A DNA stretch of 64,000 nucleotides, from assembly GCF_036688685.1 (NCBI RefSeq), contig NZ_JAQQPS010000002.1:303960-367959 (forward strand). Direction: 5' to 3'. The translations under genes and the position numbers were made by a program. This document shows, one piece after another, positions 28,296 through 39,403 of this stretch. This stretch comes from JALYUM01 sp036688685. GTDB lineage: Bacteria; Pseudomonadota; Gammaproteobacteria; Burkholderiales; Burkholderiaceae_D. How positions within the stretch are numbered: the stretch's first letter is position 1; the number at the start of each line of letters is the position of its first letter. The notes beneath the pieces are model-generated. The model saw only the letters and a list, made by a program, of their open reading frames with translations. It made no database searches and had not been told where the DNA came from.

Positions 28296-30356
28296 ATGAA
28301 TCATTACGCCGCATCCCAGGCACTCCCCATCCTCATCGCGCTTGCCGTACCGGCATGGGCCGTCGAGCAGCCCGTACCCACTGTCACCGTCCACGGCGAC
28401 GCCGCCAGCGACGACCAGGCCGACAGCACCAGCCGCACCACCATCCCGCTCAAGGACCTCGCGGCATCGATCCAGGTCGTGCCGCGCGAACTGCTGCGCG
28501 AGCGCGGCGTCACCCGCACCGACCAGCTGCTCGACAACGTCAGCGGCGTGCTGGCCGAAGCGAGTTACGGCGGCAATGGCGCCACCTTCTTCAATATCCG
28601 CGGCTTCAGCGAAAACAATGGCTTGCGCGACGGCTTTCGCAACTACGGCTACCTGGCGTTTCGCGACGTGCAGAACATCGAGCGCGTGGAAGTGTTCAAG
28701 GGCCCGGCCGGCGCCCTGTATGGCGGCGTGGGCGCCATCGGCGGCTACGTGAATACGGTGTCGAAGCGCCCGCAGCAGGCCAATTTCGGCGACGCCGGCC
28801 TGACCCTTGGCACGGCCGGCCTGGCGCGCACCACGCTGGACGTCAACCGGATGCTGGAGAACGGTGTCACCGTGCGTCTGAATGGTGCGCTCGACAAGAA
28901 TAGCGGCTTTCGCGATGACACCGGCACCCGCTCCTGGTCGCTGGCGCCGTCGATCAGCTGGGTCAATAGCGCCGGTACCTCGCTCACGCTCCTTACCGAG
29001 TTCAATCACCTCGAGCGCGACGCCTTCGATTTTGGCGTGCCGAATATCCCGCGCTACCAGGACCTGGCGCGCACCCGCTATTACGGCGACAGTGGCGACT
29101 TCGGCAAGAACGACACCCAGGCGGCCACGCTGCTGTTCGAGCATGCACTGAACGACCAATGGCGCGCGCGCCTGTCGGCGCATGTCAGCCACGCGCACCA
29201 GCTGTCGCAGCAAAGCTTCCCCGATCTGTTTTCGTATGCTGGTGGCAGTCTGCTCGATTATTCGGTGTACAGCGGCGCCAACGAATCGTCGAAGCAGGTT
29301 GACGTTCAGGCCGAGCTGGTGGGCAAGGTGGTCGTGGCCGGGATGCAGCACGCGATCCTGGCCGGGATCGATTACGGCTACCTGGCGCAGGGCGGGGCAG
29401 GGTCGGCAGTATCGGCGCTGACGCTCGACCTGTTCGACCCGCGCGACGTGTCGACGCTTGCGCCGGTTGCGGCCGCGGGTCCGTATCACGAGGCGCGCGG
29501 CAAGGACCTGGGTGTCTACGTCCAGGATCTGATCGCTATCGCGCCGCAGTTCAAGCTGCACCTGGGGCTGCGCGCCGACCGCTTCGACAATCGCGAACTG
29601 CTGGGCGATGCGCAAACCGCGCGCGGCGGCCAGAACGCCATCTCCCCGCGCGTGGGACTGGTATGGCAGCCGAACGGGCGCACTTCGTTCTTCACCGACT
29701 GGAGCCGCAGCCACGCGCCGAACGTTGCGCACAGCATCACCAACAGCACCTACGACGCCGAAGTCGGCCAGCAAGTCGAAGCGGGCGTGAAGCAGGAAAT
29801 CATCAGGAATCGCCTGCATGCCTCGCTGGCCGTGTTCGATCTGAAGCGCGCCAACATGCTCACCAACGACCCGCTCGACCCGACCCGCCAGGTGCTCACC
29901 GGCCGCCAGAACAGCCGCGGCGTGGAGTTCGATATCGCCGGCACCGTTGCGCCAGGCTGGAAAGTGATCGGCGCTTACACCTGGCTCGATGCCGTCGTGA
30001 AAAGCGATACCAGCCTGCCAATCGGCGACGCCTTGTCGAACGTGCCGCGCCACCATGCCAGCGTGTGGAGCACCCATGAATTGCAGAACGGCGCCTGGAA
30101 AGGGCTGGGCTTCGGGGCCGGCGTTTATTATGTTGGCGCGCGCGAGGCGAACCTGCCGAATATCTACCGCCTGCCGGGCTATGCGCGTGTTGACGCGTCG
30201 CTGTCCTACCGCAGCGGCCCGTGGCGCACGCAGCTCAATGTCGCCAACCTGTTCAACCGGCGCTACGTGAGCGGCGGCGCGGCCAGCGTCTTCAATTACG
30301 CGCTGGCACCCAGCCAGCCGCTCGCGGCGCAGCTGACGCTGGCCTACCATTTCTAA
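28296..30356 (+). CDS. TonB-dependent siderophore-type receptor
   Basis: The 686-residue receptor has a signal peptide (ending AWAVEQ), a plug with IPLKDLAASIQVVP, LLDNVSGV, FNIRGFSENNG and VEVFKGPAGALYGG, and a barrel ending in AYHF. This plug pattern is that of ferric-siderophore receptors. It is followed 4 bases later by a PepSY protein, an arrangement seen with FoxA/FoxB-like pairs. There is no Fur box directly before it; expression may depend on the NikR-type promoter upstream. Substrate could be a siderophore or another metallophore. Confidence 0.88.
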   Translation: MNHYAASQALPILIALAVPAWAVEQPVPTVTVHGDAASDDQADSTSRTTIPLKDLAASIQVVPRELLRERGVTRTDQLLDNVSGVLAEASYGGNGATFFNIRGFSENNGLRDGFRNYGYLAFRDVQNIERVEVFKGPAGALYGGVGAIGGYVNTVSKRPQQANFGDAGLTLGTAGLARTTLDVNRMLENGVTVRLNGALDKNSGFRDDTGTRSWSLAPSISWVNSAGTSLTLLTEFNHLERDAFDFGVPNIPRYQDLARTRYYGDSGDFGKNDTQAATLLFEHALNDQWRARLSAHVSHAHQLSQQSFPDLFSYAGGSLLDYSVYSGANESSKQVDVQAELVGKVVVAGMQHAILAGIDYGYLAQGGAGSAVSALTLDLFDPRDVSTLAPVAAAGPYHEARGKDLGVYVQDLIAIAPQFKLHLGLRADRFDNRELLGDAQTARGGQNAISPRVGLVWQPNGRTSFFTDWSRSHAPNVAHSITNSTYDAEVGQQVEAGVKQEIIRNRLHASLAVFDLKRANMLTNDPLDPTRQVLTGRQNSRGVEFDIAGTVAPGWKVIGAYTWLDAVVKSDTSLPIGDALSNVPRHHASVWSTHELQNGAWKGLGFGAGVYYVGAREANLPNIYRLPGYARVDASLSYRSGPWRTQLNVANLFNRRYVSGGAASVFNYALAPSQPLAAQLTLAYHF

Positions 30357-30360
30357 ACAG

Positions 30361-31710
30361 ATGAACACCTCGGCCCTGTACCGCCGCATCTGGCGCTGGC
30401 ATTTTTTTGCCGGCGTGTTGTGTGTGCCGTTCATCCTGTCGCTGGCGATGACCGGTGCGCTGTACCTGTTCAACCGGCAGATCGATGACCTGGTGTACGG
30501 CCCCACGCTGCTGCGCCAGTCCGCTGGCGCGAGTCAGGCGCCGGCGCGCCTCATCGCGCAAGCCGTGGCGGCGTATCCCGGGCAGCCGGCCGCCATCACG
30601 CTGCCTTCCGACACCCGCCACAATGCGCAGGTCGACGTGGTCCGCGCCGGCGGCACGCTGCAGGTATTCGTCGACCCCGGCACCGGCAAGGTGGCCAACG
30701 CCGTCGAGGAAGGCTCGCGCATCATGACGGTCGTCAAGCACATCCACTCGCTGGCCATCGTCGGCAGCGCCGGTCAGGTGCTCATTGAAATCGTGGCCGG
30801 CTGGATCATCGTGCTGATCGCGACCGGCACGTGGCTGTGGTGGCCGCGCGGGCGCACGGTCGGCGTGGTGTCGATTCGCCCGCACGCGCAGGGCCGGACC
30901 TGGTGGCGCGACCTGCATGCGGTCACTGGCGCGTTCGGTGGCATCGTGATCCTGTTTCTGGCGCTGACCGGTATGCCGTGGTCGGTGGTGTGGGGGACGA
31001 ATGTGAATGCCTGGCTGACGGCGCACGGCCTCGGCGTGCCGGTCGGGATGTGGGTCGGCGTGCCGAAGTCGGATTTATCGGCCAGTGCGCTTGGCACGCT
31101 GCCGTGGGCGCAGCAGCAGGATGCGCTGCCGGCCTCGATGGATGCGCATGCGCTGCACCACGGGATGCACATGGAAATGGCCATGGCGCCGGCCGGACTG
31201 GGTGTCGATGCAATCGCGGCCCGCGTGGCCAGCCTGAACGTCACTGGCGGCTACCGCCTGGCGCTGCCGCGCGACGCGCGCGGCGTCTACAGCATGATCC
31301 AGCTGCCCGGGCCGGTGGAGCAGCAGCGGGTGGTCCACTTCGACCAGTACAGCGGGCGCGTGTTGCTGGACATTGGCGGCGGCAATATCGGCGCCGTCGG
31401 ACGCGTCACCGAATGGGGCGTTGCGGTGCACCAGGGAGTTCAGTATGGCTGGCCGAACCTGCTGGTCATGCTGGCAGGGTGCCTGGCGTTGATATGCCTG
31501 TGCGTCAGCGGGATCGTCGTCTGGTGGAAGCGCCGGCCAGTCGGCAAGCTGGCTGCGCCGCCGCGCAAGGACGGCGACCGGCTGGCGAAAGGCGTGCTGG
31601 TCATCGCCGTCGTGCTGGGTTGCGTGTTTCCGTTGCTGGGGGCGTCGATGCTGGCGGTGCTGCTGATCGATGCGCTGGTTAGCCGGTTGAGGGTTCAGGA
31701 GCCCGGCTGA
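30361..31710 (+). CDS. PepSY-domain inner-membrane protein (FoxB/PiuB-like)
   Basis: The 449-residue protein has four or five hydrophobic segments (near 18-40, 140-160, 190-212, 360-382 and 405-430) with PepSY-associated motifs RRIWRWHFFAGVLC, HIHSLAIVG, WWRDLHAVTGAFG and WGVAVHQGVQYG. His residues in these helices could bind heme, and relatives reduce metal-siderophore complexes in the periplasm or inner membrane. It is directly after the TonB receptor gene (4-base gap). Its 3' end overlaps the 3' end of nikR by 16 bases on the opposite strand. Confidence 0.88.
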   Translation: MNTSALYRRIWRWHFFAGVLCVPFILSLAMTGALYLFNRQIDDLVYGPTLLRQSAGASQAPARLIAQAVAAYPGQPAAITLPSDTRHNAQVDVVRAGGTLQVFVDPGTGKVANAVEEGSRIMTVVKHIHSLAIVGSAGQVLIEIVAGWIIVLIATGTWLWWPRGRTVGVVSIRPHAQGRTWWRDLHAVTGAFGGIVILFLALTGMPWSVVWGTNVNAWLTAHGLGVPVGMWVGVPKSDLSASALGTLPWAQQQDALPASMDAHALHHGMHMEMAMAPAGLGVDAIAARVASLNVTGGYRLALPRDARGVYSMIQLPGPVEQQRVVHFDQYSGRVLLDIGGGNIGAVGRVTEWGVAVHQGVQYGWPNLLVMLAGCLALICLCVSGIVVWWKRRPVGKLAAPPRKDGDRLAKGVLVIAVVLGCVFPLLGASMLAVLLIDALVSRLRVQEPG

Positions 31711-32153
31711 AAATGCCGGTGCTGGTGCACGCCCAGCGATGGGGTATCGAGGTGCAGCGGCACCATGTGGACATTCCCGTGGCGCACGCCGTTCTGCGCC
31801 ACCAGCACCTTGCCGAAGGCATCGACATCGCGGTATTTGCCGCGCAGGATGACGGTTTCCAGGCAGTTGGCGTGGTCCAGCACAACGTGGGTGGCCGAAA
31901 CACATAAATCGTGGTGGTCGTGGCGCAGGGCGGCCAGGCGCATGGCCAGGTCGCGCTCGTGGAAATTGTAGATGTAGGTGACGGTGGCGACGCCGTGCAA
32001 CGCGGTCCAGCCGGAACTTTTGCGCTCGTCTTCGATGCGTGCGCGCAGCAGGTCGCGGAAGGCTTCCGAACGGTTTTCGTAGCCGTGCCGTTCGATCAGG
32101 TCGTCGAATTGCTGGGCCAGTTCTTCGTTGACTGAAATGGTAATGCGCCGCAT
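31695..32153 (-). CDS. nikR: Nickel-responsive regulator NikR with an altered nickel-site residue
   Basis: The 152-residue protein has the ribbon-helix-helix N-terminus (RRITISVNEELAQQFDDL) and the ACT-like metal-binding domain. Of the four high-affinity Ni ligands known in E. coli (His76, His87, His89, Cys95), H78, H89 and C97 here correspond to three, but the residue at His89 is Val (V91, in THVVLDHANC). The flanking His92 equivalent is kept (H94). A His-rich tail follows. It probably controls the operator before the TonB receptor; its metal response may differ from the E. coli protein. Confidence 0.92.
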   Translation of the reverse strand: MRRITISVNEELAQQFDDLIERHGYENRSEAFRDLLRARIEDERKSSGWTALHGVATVTYIYNFHERDLAMRLAALRHDHHDLCVSATHVVLDHANCLETVILRGKYRDVDAFGKVLVAQNGVRHGNVHMVPLHLDTPSLGVHQHRHFQPGS

Positions 32154-32194
32154 CGTGCCGCCGTGGGAGTGTAAGCAGACGCTAGGATAAACGA

Positions 32195-32503
32195 TTAGCG
32201 CTGTTCCGGCGCGATCGCTTTGATGGCCGCCGCAAACGCCGCATGCGCGACCGGATCGACCGGCCGATGCTTGACCGTCGTACTGGCCGCATCATTGCCG
32301 AGGTAATTGTTGTTCTTCCAGTTCCGGGCCGGCCGCAGCGGGCGCGGGGCAAAACCGCCGGCGCAGTTGGGGCAGACGTTGGCCAGAACCGTATCGACGC
32401 AGTGGGCGCAGAAGGTGCATTCGTAAGAGCAGATACGGGCGTCCGTCGCGGCGGGTGGCAGGGACTTGTTGCAGTGTTCGCAGGTAGGGCGCAATTCGAG
32501 CAT
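32195..32503 (-). CDS. DUF1272 family small zinc-ribbon-like protein
   Basis: The 102-residue cytoplasmic protein is rich in cysteines arranged CEHCNKSLP, CSYECTFCAHC and CPNCAG, the DUF1272 pattern, implying one or two structural zinc sites. Function unknown. The start MLELRPTCEHC is chosen at 32503; upstream bases are the terminator of acnA. It is downstream of acnA on the same strand but separated by that terminator. Confidence 0.85.
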   Translation of the reverse strand: MLELRPTCEHCNKSLPPAATDARICSYECTFCAHCVDTVLANVCPNCAGGFAPRPLRPARNWKNNNYLGNDAASTTVKHRPVDPVAHAAFAAAIKAIAPEQR

Positions 32504-32523
32504 CGTTTTCCTTTTCTCCAGAC

Positions 32524-32554
32524 GAAAAAAAAGCGCCGGACGCATCCGGCGCTT
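32524..32554 (-). terminator. Rho-independent terminator of acnA
   Basis: Stem AAGCGCCGGA/TCCGGCGCTT with a 4-base loop is followed, on the minus strand, by a run of eight T. It separates acnA from the DUF1272 gene. Confidence 0.9.
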
Positions 32555-32560
32555 TGCTTT

Positions 32561-35269
<2,709 letters not shown>

Positions 35270-35406
35270 AAGCTCTCCTTCGGTGATGTTTTGTTTTTAC
35301 TCGGTTGTTGCTGCGACTGCCTTAGTGGCGATTACTGCTTGTCTGGTGCTGCGTGTTCGGTGCTACATGTCCGGTGTTGCACGTCGCTTGCGTTTGAGCA
35401 AGCGAC

Positions 35407-35439
35407 GCTGTTGCGTCGCTGTTGCGTCGCTGTTGCGTG
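35407..35439. repeat. Three tandem copies of an 11-bp unit
   Basis: GCTGTTGCGTC occurs three times in a row (last base of the third copy differs) just after the 3' end of the MliC-like gene. No function is apparent; it lies in a 174-bp gap of low-complexity sequence between acnA and this gene. Confidence 0.8.
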
Positions 35440-35443
35440 CTAC

Positions 35444-35947
35444 TTACGATTTGCCGCCCACTGGCGTCGAGGTCATCACCGACTTGTTCTGGTCGGCATT
35501 GCGGCACTCATTGGCCAGCTGGCGGTTGGCTTTCGAGTCGAGCAACATGCTCTTCGCGGGAATGCCGATCCAGACCAGGCCAGCGCTGGTGTTTTCGAAG
35601 CGGCTGGCGCCGGTGGAGGTGCCCACGCGCGTCATGCGGTGCAGGCGCTTTTTCCAGCGCAGCGCCATTTGCGACGAATCGTTTTCCATGGTGTAGATGG
35701 TCACCTTGTTGCCGAGTTCGCAGGCGTAATCGACCGTGATGGTATCGGCGATTTCCGGTTCTGGCTCGGACGACGCCAGGGCGTGCTCTTCTTCCGCGGC
35801 GGCGACTTTCTTGCCCTTGGCCTTTTTGGCTTTGACGACTTTTTCTGCCTTTGGATGGGTATCCGCAGCACTGCTGGTGGCGCACAGGCTGAACGCTGCG
35901 AGCGCAAATGCGCAGGCAGCAAAATAACGGTTCGTTTGGGAGGTCAT
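35444..35947 (-). CDS. Exported protein with a probable MliC (lysozyme inhibitor)-like domain
   Basis: The 167-residue protein has a signal peptide (ending SSAAD), a Lys/Ala/Glu-rich linker and a C-terminal domain reading YACELGNKVTIYTMEN, RFENTSAGLVWIG and LANECRNA. The paired cysteines and the W-I-G strand resemble membrane-bound lysozyme inhibitor C-type (MliC) domains; this is by eye. Its start overlaps the stop of the citrate-lyase-like gene by 4 bases, so they are co-translated, although a functional tie is not evident. Confidence 0.6.
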   Translation of the reverse strand: MTSQTNRYFAACAFALAAFSLCATSSAADTHPKAEKVVKAKKAKGKKVAAAEEEHALASSEPEPEIADTITVDYACELGNKVTIYTMENDSSQMALRWKKRLHRMTRVGTSTGASRFENTSAGLVWIGIPAKSMLLDSKANRQLANECRNADQNKSVMTSTPVGGKS

Positions 35948-36948
35948 GGGAGGGGTTCCGGTTGATTGACGAGTGCAGCAGCCGCATCTGGCAGGCTCAG
36001 GCCGGCCAGCTTCGCGCGCTGCAGTACCGTCCAATAGTAGCGGTAGCTGGCGCGGTCGTGCAAGCGGCCGTTCTGGGCAATCGGGCCCCAATTCGCGCTT
36101 GCCGCGTCGGTCAACACATTGGTCGCTTCGTTGACTTCGGACAGGCGCGGCGTGAACGCTTTGACGATCGGTTTGACCTGATCAGGGTGGATGCTCCACA
36201 TGCGCGTGAAGCCGAATTCGGCCCCGGCGCGCTGGGCATCGTTGGCCACCACGGCACTGTCTTTGATATCGGTGGTGACATTGTGCGAAGGGATCTTGCC
36301 GTGCGCATGGCAGGCAGCAACCATTTCCAGCTTGGCGCGCACCACCAGCGGGTGGGTAAACTGGCCCGGCGTGCGCATCGCGCTGGCGGGAATCGCGCCG
36401 TAGTGGGACGAGACAAAATCCATGATGCCGAACGACAGGCATTCGACCTGCGGCAGGGCCGCGATGTCCCAGGCGTCACGCAGCGCGCCATGGGTTTCGA
36501 TCAAGATATGCACCGGTAAATGGGTGCGTCCGGCGCCATTTGCATAGCGGTTCAGCACCTCCAGCGCAAGAGTAACATCTTGTAAGCTGTTGGCTTTAGG
36601 CAACACAACATACGCAAGGCGGGTCGCCACCTGACCACCGGCTGCGCCGACGATGGTGGCGAGGTCGGTGACGAAATGCGGACTGTGCACATCGTGCACG
36701 CGCACGCCGATGCGGTTGTAGCGGTTATGGATGCTGTCGATCAGGCTGGCGACCATCTCGGCGTGGACCAGTTCCTGTCCGCTTGCTGCGCCATCTTCGC
36801 AATCGAAGGTGATGTCGAAGTGGGGGCCAAGCTCTTGTTGCAGGGTCATCGACTTGCGCATCAGCTTTTCCGAGCCGGCGTAGTGATCGCAGGCGGGAAG
36901 GAGCAGCGGCTGGCGTTTGCCCTGGAATAAAACCTCGGATGGGTGCAT
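35944..36948 (-). CDS. HpcH/HpaI aldolase/citrate lyase (CitE-like) family protein
   Basis: The 334-residue TIM-barrel protein has the CitE-like motifs FDCEDGAA (metal-binding and CoA-contacting acidic residues), VVLPKAN and LIETHGAL. These enzymes cleave or form CoA-linked acids such as malyl-, citryl- or citramalyl-CoA. It is located between mdh and acnA in the TCA cluster, suggesting an organic-acid role, but the substrate cannot be read from sequence. The ATG at 36948 precedes the typical start. Confidence 0.85.
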   Translation of the reverse strand: MHPSEVLFQGKRQPLLLPACDHYAGSEKLMRKSMTLQQELGPHFDITFDCEDGAASGQELVHAEMVASLIDSIHNRYNRIGVRVHDVHSPHFVTDLATIVGAAGGQVATRLAYVVLPKANSLQDVTLALEVLNRYANGAGRTHLPVHILIETHGALRDAWDIAALPQVECLSFGIMDFVSSHYGAIPASAMRTPGQFTHPLVVRAKLEMVAACHAHGKIPSHNVTTDIKDSAVVANDAQRAGAEFGFTRMWSIHPDQVKPIVKAFTPRLSEVNEATNVLTDAASANWGPIAQNGRLHDRASYRYYWTVLQRAKLAGLSLPDAAAALVNQPEPLP

Positions 36949-36993
36949 GTTTACTCAGTGTTGATTGTGTTTGCGGCGAAAGCACCGCAAACC

Positions 36994-37085
36994 TCGTCAT
37001 TCCGGCGCAAGTCGGAACCCATGCTGCGCTGAGAGAACGGTACTCTCGGTTCAGTACGGATCCCGGTCTGCACCGGGATGACGGT
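36994..37085. repeat. REP-like palindromic repeat locus 2
   Basis: CGTCATTCCGGCGCAAGTCG on the left and its inverted partner ending GCACCGGGATGACG on the right form a bracketed pair in the gap between mdh and the lyase gene. Related palindromes occur at loci 1 and 3. A separate perfect hairpin TTGCGG/CCGCAA lies at 36971-36990. Confidence 0.65.
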
Positions 37086-37128
37086 CTTGCGGGCGGCGGC
37101 TAAAAATGAAGCCGCCTGGTGCTGCTAC

Positions 37129-38118
37129 TTAAGCCAGCAGATGCGCCACGCCGTCACGCTCTTCTGTCAGCTCTTTCAGCGTCAGGTTGATGCGTTCCTG
37201 CGAGAAGGCGTCGATCGGCAGACCTTGCACGATGCTGTACTCGCCGTTTTCCACGGTGACCGGGAAGCCGAACATGGTGCCTTCAGGAATGCCGTACAAA
37301 CCATCCGACGGGATACCCATCGTGGTCCATTTGCCGGCGGTGCCCAGGTGCCAGTCGTGCATGTGATCGATGGCGGCGTTGGCAGCCGAAGCTGCCGACG
37401 ACAAACCACGCGCTTCGATAATGGCGGCGCCGCGCTTGCCGACGGTCGGCAGGAAGGTGTCTTTATTCCATGCGTCGTCGTTGATCATGTCTTTCACCGA
37501 CGCACCGTCGATGGTGGCGAAACGGTAGTCCGCGTACATGGTTGGCGAGTGGTTGCCCCAAACGGCCAGTTTTTCGATCGATGCGACTGGTTTGCCGGTT
37601 TTGCTGGCCACTTGCGACAACGCGCGGTTGTGGTCCAGGCGCAGCATGGCGGTGAAGTTTTTCGCTGGCAGCGATGGGGCCGACTTCATGGCGATGTAGG
37701 CGTTGGTGTTGGCCGGGTTGCCGACCACCAGCACGCGCACGTCACGCGAAGCGACCGCGTCGAGCGCCTTGCCTTGTACGGTGAAGATCTGGGCATTGGC
37801 TTCGAGCAGGTCTTTACGCTCCATGCCAGGGCCGCGTGGACGGGCGCCGACCAGCAGGGCGAAATCGACATCCTTGAAAGCGGTCATTGGATCGGCGTGG
37901 GCGGTCATGCCGGCCAGCAGCGGGAAGGCGCAGTCGTCGATTTCCATCATGACGCCCTTGAGCGCTTTCTGTGCTTTTTCGTCGGCGATTTCCAGCAGTT
38001 GCAGGATGACGGGCTGGTCTTTGCCGAGCATGTCGCCGTTGGCGATGCGGAACAGCAGTGAGTAGCCGATCTGGCCGGCGGCGCCGGTGACAGCAACGCG
38101 CAGTGGGGTTTTAGCCAT
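37129..38118 (-). CDS. mdh: Malate dehydrogenase
   Basis: The 329-residue enzyme oxidises malate to oxaloacetate with NAD+. The Rossmann motif VTGAAGQIGYSL (residues 10-21), the substrate-binding arginines in GARPRGPGM and the catalytic histidine in WGNHSPT are present. Length and sequence match betaproteobacterial Mdh. GGAGA precedes the ATG. It is divergent from the gntR-type regulator and sdh genes. Confidence 0.97.
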   Translation of the reverse strand: MAKTPLRVAVTGAAGQIGYSLLFRIANGDMLGKDQPVILQLLEIADEKAQKALKGVMMEIDDCAFPLLAGMTAHADPMTAFKDVDFALLVGARPRGPGMERKDLLEANAQIFTVQGKALDAVASRDVRVLVVGNPANTNAYIAMKSAPSLPAKNFTAMLRLDHNRALSQVASKTGKPVASIEKLAVWGNHSPTMYADYRFATIDGASVKDMINDDAWNKDTFLPTVGKRGAAIIEARGLSSAASAANAAIDHMHDWHLGTAGKWTTMGIPSDGLYGIPEGTMFGFPVTVENGEYSIVQGLPIDAFSQERINLTLKELTEERDGVAHLLA

Positions 38119-38380
38119 GTTGAATCTCCAAAAGAATTAGGAAAAGAAAACGGTCGACGCCGTTGTGAACCATGCAACGCAACTGACCTTCGCAGGTCCT
38201 ACAAATAGCAATGATACCAAATCGTCAGGCCGCGCACGCGTCGGCGGCCAAGCCGGATCGACCGCGAGTGTAGGCTCCTCAAGTGTATCTGTCAATTACA
38301 TCATATGTCTTATATAAGACAGAAGTTTATGGTGTCGAATGCTGGACGGGCAGGGCGGTTTTGTGGTGAAATTGCGCCTT
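38119..38380. other. Divergent promoter region between mdh and the gntR-type regulator
   Basis: This 262-bp region must hold promoters for mdh on one side and for the regulator and probably sdh genes on the other. It contains the perfect palindrome described separately at 38306-38321. The rest shows no further repeats. Confidence 0.5.
38306..38321. promoter_or_regulatory. Perfect 16-bp palindrome, candidate operator of the GntR-type regulator
   Basis: TGTCTTATATAAGACA is a perfect inverted repeat 60 bases before the regulator gene. GntR-family proteins bind short AT-centred palindromes of this kind, so autoregulation and joint control of mdh is plausible. No second copy was seen near acnA, sdhC or gltA. 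Confidence 0.6.
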
Positions 38381-39172
38381 ATGAATCCCGTCCCCGACTC
38401 TCCGGTTGTCCCTGGTCCTGCCAACGCCGGTGTTGCGAATCCGTCCGCCACGACGGCGCCGACTTTTTCTCCGCTGTACCAGCAGATCAAGGCGCTCCTC
38501 ACGCAAAGCCTGCAGGCGGGTGAATGGAAGCCGGGCGAGCTGATCCCCAGTGAAGTCGAGCTGGCGGCGCGCTTCAAAGTGAGCCAGGGCACGGTGCGCA
38601 AGGCCATCGATGAGCTGTCGAATGAAAATCTGGTGGTGCGCCGCCAGGGCAAGGGCACCTTCGTGTCGACCCATCACGAGGAGCGCGCCCATTTCCGCTT
38701 CCTGAAACTGATGCCGGACGAAGGCGTGCCGGTGCATCCGGACAACCGCATCCTCGAAGTCAAGCGCCTGCGCGCGCCGGCCGAGGTGGCGCGGCTGCTC
38801 GATCTGAAGTCGGGCGACGGCGTCGTGTATATCAAGCGGCTGATGTCGTTTGCGGGGGCACCGACCATCCTGGAGGAATTGTGGCTGCCGGGAACCCTGT
38901 TCAAGGGACTGACGGCGGAAAAGCTGGAAGAGTACAAGGGGCCGATGTATGGCCTGTTCGAGTCCGAATTCGGCACGCGCATGATCCGGGCCACCGAAAA
39001 GATCCGCGCGCTGGCCGCCGACGCGGCGACCGCGGCGCAACTGCAGGTAGCAAGCGGCACGCCGCTGCTGTGCGCAGAGCGGGTCAGCTTTACCTATGGA
39101 GACAAGGCAGTGGAGTTGCGCCGCGGGTTGTATCTGACGGCGCACCATCATTACCAGAACGAGTTGTCGTAG
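38381..39172 (+). CDS. GntR/HutC-type transcriptional regulator of the TCA cluster
   Basis: The 263-residue protein has a GntR winged helix (about 25-95: PLYQQIKALLTQSL, ELIPSEVELAARF, SQGTVRKAIDEL, RRQGKGTFV) and a UTRA ligand-binding domain. The ATG at 38381 is used; a GTG 15 bases earlier is possible. It sits between mdh and sdhCDAB, as in many Burkholderiales, and is likely a regulator of succinate dehydrogenase and neighbouring TCA genes. The ligand is unknown. Confidence 0.88.
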   Translation: MNPVPDSPVVPGPANAGVANPSATTAPTFSPLYQQIKALLTQSLQAGEWKPGELIPSEVELAARFKVSQGTVRKAIDELSNENLVVRRQGKGTFVSTHHEERAHFRFLKLMPDEGVPVHPDNRILEVKRLRAPAEVARLLDLKSGDGVVYIKRLMSFAGAPTILEELWLPGTLFKGLTAEKLEEYKGPMYGLFESEFGTRMIRATEKIRALAADAATAAQLQVASGTPLLCAERVSFTYGDKAVELRRGLYLTAHHHYQNELS

Positions 39173-39403
39173 TGCCATTTGCGTTGTTGGTAAATAACTA
39201 CTCGCAGTTATAACAAACCATGGTGCAATACAGCAAAACATGTGCTTGAGGCGTAAAATAGCGCCGATTGCATGTAATAACGAACGAACCTGCAGTCGCC
39301 GTACCTGTCCCGCTATTATCTTCATGGGGACGTGGGTGCGGCCTGTTAAATAGGCGAAGATTGCGGGTTCACTAAATATTGTCAGTTTAAGGGGAGGTGC
39401 AGT

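Noticed and set aside
28122..30506. Antisense frame opposite the second TonB receptor
   Set aside because: Composition and overlap identify it as a shadow of the receptor gene.
35407..35439. Possible CRISPR-like array in the TGTTGCGTCGC repeats
   Set aside because: Units of 11 bases in direct tandem have no spacers; it is a simple short tandem repeat.
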